Positions 57,926-64,000 of a stretch of DNA of 64,000 nt are shown here, one piece after another. The DNA lies in the NCBI GenBank assembly GCA_020466095.1, contig CM035808.1, forward strand, positions 46,082,393-46,146,392, given 5' to 3'. Below the pieces are notes generated by a model. It saw only the letters and a list, made by a program, of their open reading frames with translations. It searched no databases and had not been told where the DNA came from. How positions within the stretch are numbered: the stretch's first letter is position 1; each line of letters starts with the position of its first letter. Position numbers and translations under genes: made by a program. The DNA is from Chlorops oryzae (Eukaryota > Arthropoda > Insecta > Diptera > Chloropidae).

Positions 57926-59149
57926 AGTAGTAGAAAGTAGGACCCATTTTTAAGATAAAAATGTTAACTAGTCACTGTTTTTTGGTTTTCTTTTTTGAAA
58001 TATGTCTAAGCATATAAATATGTTTAGGTTTCCTTTACATTAGCCTTTAAGATGGTCATAAAATTTTGTGAAAATTTTCTATTAAATTATATTTGGAATG
58101 TATTGCTCTTAGAAAATATTTGTAAGATTGTACATATATATTTATACATGTGATTGCTCCTAAATGTATTCTGTATTTTGTTTTTAAGCATTCGACTATT
58201 TGAAATAAAACATGATCGTGTCATTTTTGATATATTTTATATACTTAATTTTTTTTAAATCAAGCCGTCAGTTTTTACTCTTCATCTACAATTGGGACAT
58301 AAAATGCTTTAAACGATTTAATTATGCAAATAAATACTACTCCTCACACATTTTTATACCCAGCGTAAGCGGGGTATATTAGTTTTGTGCAAATCTTGTA
58401 ACAGGGAGAATTAAGCTCCGGAAATATAGAAAAATATATATAGAAATGATCAGGATCAAAAACTGAATCGATTTAGACATGTCCGTCTGTCCGTCTGTCC
58501 GTCTGTCCGTCCGTCCGTCCGTCCGTCTGTCCGTCTGTCCGTCTGTCCGTCCGTCCGTGGTCGGATCTCCTCCGAAACGGCTGGACCAATGAAGTCGAAA
58601 TTTGGCACACATGTATATCGGGGTCCGAGTATGATCCTAAGTAAAAATGGGAGACATCCGCCCACTGCCACGCCCACAAATGAATTTATTGTGTTTTCAA
58701 TAAAATGCTTGTAACTTGCGAACCACTCAACACATTCCATTGATATTTGGTGTACTGGTAAACTACGAAAAGGGACATATCCTGGCAAATAATGGACGCC
58801 GCCCTCCTCGAGCCACGCCCACAAATAAGCCCAAAAATAAGGGCTTATCGTAACTTCTGAAGTAAAAGGCGTAGAAGCTTCAAATTCGCAGCATAGGTTG
58901 ACCAAAGCAAATGAAAGGTGTAGGAAAAAAATTTATGTAGCCCGCCCACTGCCACGCCCACAAATAGAGAATTTTCATAACTTACGAAGTAAAAGGCGTA
59001 GAAGCTTAGAATTCGCAACATAGGTTCACCAAGGCGAATGAAAGGTGTAGGAAAACATTTTTTGTGGCCCGCCCACTGCCACGCCCACAAATAAAGATTT
59101 TTCGTAACTTCCGAAGTAAAAGGCGTAGAAGCTTCAAATTCGCAGCATA

Positions 59150-60447
59150 ACAGGTTGGCTGATAAGTCCCCGGTCTAACAAAGAAAAACACATTTTTTTG
59201 TCAAAATTCGTTTTTATTATTCAACATAGTTCCCTTCAAGAGCGATACAACGATTATAAGGACCTTCCAATTTTTTGATACCATTTTGGTAGTACTCCTT
59301 CGGTTTTGCTTCAAAATAGGCCTCAGTTTCGGCGATCACCTCTTCATTGCAGCCAAATTTTTTCCCTGCGAGCATCCCTTTGAGGTCTGAGAACAAGAAA
59401 AAGTCGCTGGGGGCCAAATCTGGAGAATACGATGGGTGGGGAAGCAATTCGAAGCCTAATTCATGAATTTTTGCCATCGTTCTCAATGACTTGTGGCACG
59501 GTGCGTTGTCTTGGTGGAACAACACTTTTTTCTTCTTCATATGGGGCCGTTTTGCCGCGATTTCGACCTTCAAACGCTCCAATAACGACATATAATATAA
59601 TAGTCACTGTTGATGGTTTTTCCCTTCTCAAGATAATCGATAAAAATTATTCCATGCCCATCCCAAAAAACAGAGGCCATTACTTTGCCAGCGGACTTTT
59701 GAGTCTTTCCACGCTTCGGAGACAGTTCACCGATCGCTGTCCACTCAGCCGACTGTCGATTGGACTCAACAGTGTAGTGATAGAGCCATGTTTCATCCAT
59801 TGTCACATATCGACGCAGAAACTCGGGTGTATTGCGAGTTAACAGCTGCAAACACCGCTCAGAATCATCAACACGTTGTTGTTTTTGGTCAAATGTGAGC
59901 TCGCGCGGCACCCATTTTGCACAGAGCTTTTTCATATCCAAATATGGATGAATGATATGACCAAGACGTTCCTTTGATATCTTTAAGGCCTCTGCTATCT
60001 CGATCAACTTCATTTTACGGTCATTCAAAATCATTTTGTGAATTTTTTTGATGTTTTCGTCGGTAACCACCTCTTTCGGGCGTCCACTGCGTTCACCGTC
60101 CTCCGTGCTTATTTCACCACGCTTGAATTTTGCATACCAATCAATTATTGTTGATTTTTCTGGGGCAGAGTCCGGAAACTCATTATCAAGCCAAGTTTTT
60201 GCTTCCACTGTATTTTTTCCCTTCAGAAAACAGTATTTTATCAAAACACGAAATTCCTTTTTTTCCAGTTTTTTCACAATAACAAAAGTTGCTTCACAAA
60301 AGACGCTCTATCTCACAAACTAATTGACTTACAGACGTCAAATTTTGACACGAATCATTTGAAGGTTGCCACTATATAAAAATAATATGCATTTAATACT
60401 AGCGACGCCATCTATGTGTCAGACCGGGGACTTATCAGCCAACCTGT
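59150..60447 (-). mobile_element. Irritans-type mariner, very Himar1-like
   Basis: The termini ACAGGTTGGCTGATAAGTCC and its inverse, extending through CCGGTCT, bound a 1298-bp element flanked by TA on both sides (59148-59149, 60448-60449). Removing it rejoins GCAGCATAGGTTGACC, exactly as in the sister blocks of the host DINE-like element. The transposase gene is on the minus strand. Confidence 0.97.
59217..60277 (-). pseudogene. Mariner transposase with a 5-bp frameshift
   Basis: The N-terminal part (60277 down to about 59600) starts MKKLEKKEFRVLIKYCF and includes the paired HTH region and the first catalytic Asp in VTMDETWLYHY. The C-terminal part holds the other two Asp residues in FHQDNAPCHKS and YSPDLAPSDFF, so the DD34D triad is present. 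They are separated by a frameshift after INSDYY, where TATAA is duplicated at about 59591-59600; removing 5 bp would restore the reading. From memory the protein is very close to Himar1 of the horn fly (348 aa; here about 351 with three extra N-terminal residues). Not functional as read. Confidence 0.93.
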
Positions 60448-60608
60448 TAGGTTGACCAAAGCAAATGAAAGGTGTAGGAAAAAAAATTTATGTAGCCCGC
60501 CCACTGCCACGCCCACAAATAGAGAAGCAAAACATAGTGCGCTCATAATGTCGGGACGCTGGGTATTTCAAAGTCGGGCTTGGCCGACTTTAGCTTTCTT
60601 ACTTGTTT

Positions 60609-63164
60609 TATAAATAGCACAGTGGGAAATATTTGAATGCAGCACCTTAAGGTATGCAATGAAATAATGCAAAAGCAATTCATATTAATCTAAGAATATT
60701 GCAACGAAGCTTAGCTTAGTTAAAGCTTCACTCGGAAAAGTCTTGCTCAAGATGTTTTCAAAGGAAAAGACGTCAGACAATGAGCTCATAGCCCATTGTC
60801 GGATATATTTTCAATAACTTTTTCATTGTTTAAGGCAGCGAATTTTGATACTCTTAGATAAACAATTTTTAAAAGATAGCATTGGCACTTTTATAAGTTT
60901 AATCATTTATGATCGAAAAGTTATATTAAAGAGGCCAAATTGACACTAAAGTATCTCAGAATGCAATCTTCAATTCTGAATGTTCCTTTCTTCATATACC
61001 AAGATAGCATTCTTTGAAATATTTAATCACAAAAGACTCTACTTCAAGTTACCTCTCTGAATAAAATAACCATCCACGAGCAAGTTTCTTGCCGCGATTC
61101 GTCCTGGGGAGTCTAATTGGATATCATTCGCGAGTCCGTTTCGTGTCATATTTGTAATACATTTGCTCATAAGATAGATCTCAGCAGAAAGTTTTGGTTC
61201 ATCCACAAGTAATTTGACAGTAAAAGGGTCAGTCTTTAGCTTCAATATAGACAGCGAACGCTACCTACTAAACATGTTTACATATTTACTTTCTTTTATT
61301 TTGAACCTTTTAATTAGAGTCTGGAAAATTCATTAAAAATTGAAATTATCGAGAATTGTGAACAAATTTTCCGACAACCACAGGAGTCATTGTTTTTCTA
61401 TAATAGTTTGTTCATATTCTCCTATGAAACCGCTAAAAATGGCCACAAGTCCAACCCAAAGAGTATAGAATCTAAAGAGTTCCCATATTCATAATGGCGC
61501 TTCGAGGGAAATTTTTCATGATGAACGATTAGCGCCTTGGTTGGATTCGGGTTGTATAGGTAGAGTTCGAGCGAGCAAAATCAAGTTCGACCAAAACAAA
61601 ACAGTCGAAGGAACACAAACGAGATTTTTGAAAAAAATGTCAACAAAGATCGAACCTCTCTTTCCCGCAAATAGAGTTTCTATTGCCTAACTGTTCGCAC
61701 GCATTGATTTGAAGAAATGCGTGAAGAACGCGAATTTTTGGATTTTCGCAAAAAATCACAAAAGCGAAGTTGAAGAATAAAAAAATCGGACCTCTCGCTT
61801 TTACGCATTCGATTTGTTATTCGGTTTCTTCAAACTTATTGATTTGAAAGGACAAGCCCGTTTTTGTGTTTGTGATGAGTGCTTGCAAGTTTTTGACGAC
61901 CAGAAAATTGAAAATTCGTTTTCTGCTTCGATTGCTTATGTAGCCGAAGCGTTTTATCCTCATTGATCAGCATAAAATGCTTGTTGTTAATGTAGGGTGA
62001 TTTTCTATGTAGGAGTAACATAAAAATTGTCGGCATGCACGACTTTTACAATACCCACTTGAAATATGTGGAACTGCTATGTAAATATAAATAGCTATCA
62101 CAGACTTAAAATATTGAAATAGATATTTCAATCAGGTACCCAAATTAATTATTATTTTTGAATTTTGAATTTAAAAATCAATATGAAATAAATTATATAT
62201 TAAAAATTAGTATTTGAGTGTTGTTCTCTGAGTTTTATTGGTTGATCAAAAAATAAAAATTATTTGTCAAGTTCTATTTTTTACTCAAAAAATAAAAATT
62301 ATTTGTGAAGGTTTTTTGTTTTACTCACAAAATGAAAGTACTTATTATGCAAATATTTTTAAAACTCGTGTGTTTTTCTTGCAAGTGCCTTTTTAAAATT
62401 GATAAATAATTCCCTTTAAATGGTGCCTTGCATATTTTGCATTTACAACGAATATTTCGTTTCGTAAAAGATAAAACATTCTCTTGCAAAAATGTCCGGT
62501 TTTCGTCCCGCTTATGTTTCAAAGAAAATTAGTGAACCCGGAAAATAGCGATATTTTTGTAAGGCTAAAAACTTTTAAAATGATAAGTCATATCATGCTA
62601 TTAACTCTACACAGCATCAGGCTTTATCATGATGAAAGTGGTAATATATGTAAGAGTTTTATTTTTCGGAGTAAAAAAATAATTAAAAACTAATTTGTAT
62701 TTTTTGAGTAAAAAATATAACTCTAAGAATAGTTTTTATATATAATACAATACAATATAAATATTGTTTATTTGACAATTTTCAATTCAAACACTTTGTC
62801 CCCAAACCATGATTAAAAGATGTTTCGGCGAATTGACTATGGTTAGTAACAACTATTTTAAGATTTTGTTACTTTTATATGAATAATTTATAAATATCAC
62901 TGTGTAATTTAAAGAAAATTTAATTATAAACTTTCACTTATATACTTTTGTTAAACCTGTACATCAACATTAGTTCGACAAGGACCGACCATTCATCTCT
63001 TATTTTCTATAGCAAGTGCGCTACAAACATTTTCGCTTCAGCAATCCGCTTGAAACGCTGTCGCTTATTAGTTCACATGAACGCAGAAAATAATTTCTGT
63101 TCAATAAATGCTTCCAAAACGAAGTCAAAACGTCTAAGCAAGACAAACATACATACATATATAC
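60609..63164. other. Spacer with transposon debris
   Basis: No host gene is seen. The 29-bp word at 61458-61486 (AAAGAGTATAGAATCTAAAG...) recurs inverted at 63932-63960. AAAAAATAAAAATTATTTGT is repeated near 62248-62305. A zinc-finger relic is listed separately. Confidence 0.45.
62325..62522 (-). pseudogene. Short zinc-finger (BED-like) transposon relic
   Basis: A minus-strand frame of 65 residues containing RCKCKICKAPFKGN, then SILKRHLQEKHTSF. C-x2-C ... H-x4-H matches a BED finger of the kind that starts hAT transposases. No catalytic domain follows. It could be an isolated exon, but the short repeats around it favour a mobile-element fragment. Confidence 0.45.
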
Positions 63165-63627
63165 TAGTGATGCCACGAATAGTGGATTTGGCCGAATACC
63201 GAATACCGAATATTCGGTCAACCTCTCGGCCGAATAACGAATATTCGGCAACCGAATATTCGGCACGTAGTAAAGACAGCTTGGGCCTACTCGCGACTAG
63301 CTGGAGTCAAGGCAAAAGCTGCCGCTGAAATATTTGCTCACTGTTCATAATGTTTTCAAAAAAAATTTAGAAGAAGCTAGCGTACATTTAATATTTCTAA
63401 AGAATAAAATGCAAATCTGCTGTATTTTTAGTTCTCGTTAATTAAATTTTTTTACGTTATTGTGAGAAAAATTTAATTTGTAGTTACTGCTGATTTTTTT
63501 AATAAGTTATTTGTACTATTCGGTATTCGGCCGAATAGTTAAAATATTCGGCCGAATACCGAATACTGAAAAATGACGCCGAATAGGCCGAATACCGAAT
63601 AGTGGCCGAATATTCGTGGCATCACTA
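63165..63627. mobile_element. hAT-type MITE with 8-bp TSD
   Basis: The ends TAGTGATGCCACGAATA and its inverse fit the hAT terminal consensus YARNG. The perfect 8-bp duplication ATATATAC flanks it (63157-63164 and 63628-63635). Subterminal CCGAATATTCGG and CCGAATACCGAATA words are repeated in both orientations. 463 bp, non-coding. Confidence 0.88.
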
Positions 63628-63635
63628 ATATATAC

Positions 63636-64000
63636 CCTTAACACATACGTTCAGTCTACTAGAAAAAAACCACGCAAGCACAAATATATGGTGCAACGGC
63701 GTTTTTTCTAACTTCCACACTCCTTCACATACCTTTTCACGCAGTATTCAAAGTAGGCGAAAAAATTCATTCATAATCCTATTTCTACGCACGAGCCAAA
63801 AGCTATCCAACCAAATTTTAGCTCTTCAAACCGCTTCCAGCTCGAAAGTCTGCAGCGGAACATGTTTGGCCAAAAGGCGCCCATATATACATCATGAGAG
63901 CCAAACCATAAAACCCATTATATTACCCTAATGGGAACTCTTTAGATTCTATACTCTTTGTCCAACCTAACTAAAGCCCCAAAAACTATGCTGTATTTTC
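63636..64000. other. Spacer at the window end
   Basis: No gene recognised. Contains the second, inverted copy of the 29-bp word (63932-63960). Confidence 0.5.

Larger units (their letters stand above)
58355..60608 (+). mobile_element. DINE-1-like element split by a mariner
   Basis: Head TATACCCAGCGTAAGCGGGG, a CGTCTGTCCGTC microsatellite at about 58483-58558, GCCCACTGCCACGCCCACAA blocks repeated several times with GAAGTAAAAGGCGTAGAAGC between them, and end GACTTTAGCTTTCTTACTTG. Without the 1298-bp mariner and one TA it is roughly 950 bp. This is the best-preserved copy of the second DINE-like subfamily here. Confidence 0.65.

Noticed and set aside
58483..58558. Regular CGTCTGTCCGTC units that could look like a CRISPR-type array
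   Set aside because: They are a contiguous microsatellite without spacers, within a DINE-like element of a eukaryote.

Overview
The window reads as the nuclear genome of a higher (schizophoran) fly. The evidence is AT-rich spacer DNA, GT-AG introns of about 50-70 bp next to a few long ones, several DINE-1/INE-1-like (Helitron-related) elements, an irritans-type mariner, and a cluster of insect-type FAD-dependent GMC oxidoreductase genes. Gene content is low: six GMC genes, all on the + strand, plus one unrelated protein gene. The rest is spacer and mobile DNA. Clustered, co-oriented GMC genes are a known feature of insect genomes; in Drosophila most sit inside a flotillin-2 intron. I see no flotillin exon here.

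Layout: 1-504 is the 3' end of GMC gene A. 4372-6274 is GMC gene B, a recent tandem copy of A. 8368-10283 is gene C and 11579-15197 is gene D. 15.5-23.4 kb is spacer with a 10-bp minisatellite, a DINE-like element and an 8-bp-TSD element that carries a long snapback. 23395-33449 is gene E, with a 7.9-kb first intron that holds an antisense copy of part of its own last exon. 33.5-55.1 kb has no recognisable host gene but holds a foldback/Mutator-like element with 456-bp terminal inverted repeats and a 9-bp target-site duplication, a second transposon relic and several MITEs. 55160-56005 encodes a Ser/Asn-rich protein with an N-myristoylation-type start. It ends 13 nt before the ATG of GMC gene F (56019-57925). 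58.35-60.61 kb is a DINE-like element split by a Himar1-like mariner. 60.6-64 kb is spacer with a zinc-finger relic and a hAT-type MITE.

The GMC proteins all show the dinucleotide-binding GxGxxG motif, both GMC signature regions and the C-terminal catalytic His plus Asn/His positions. They would act on alcohol or sugar-type substrates; the substrates cannot be read from sequence. Genes B, C and D each carry single-base indels at or beside short base runs. Correcting them gives almost equal protein lengths (616, 615 and 618 aa), so they are either consensus-sequence errors or very young lesions. Genes E and F are intact. The observations most worth following are the antisense exon copy inside gene E, the possible bicistronic unit at 55.2-57.9 kb, the foldback-like element, and the very Himar1-like mariner caught inside another element.
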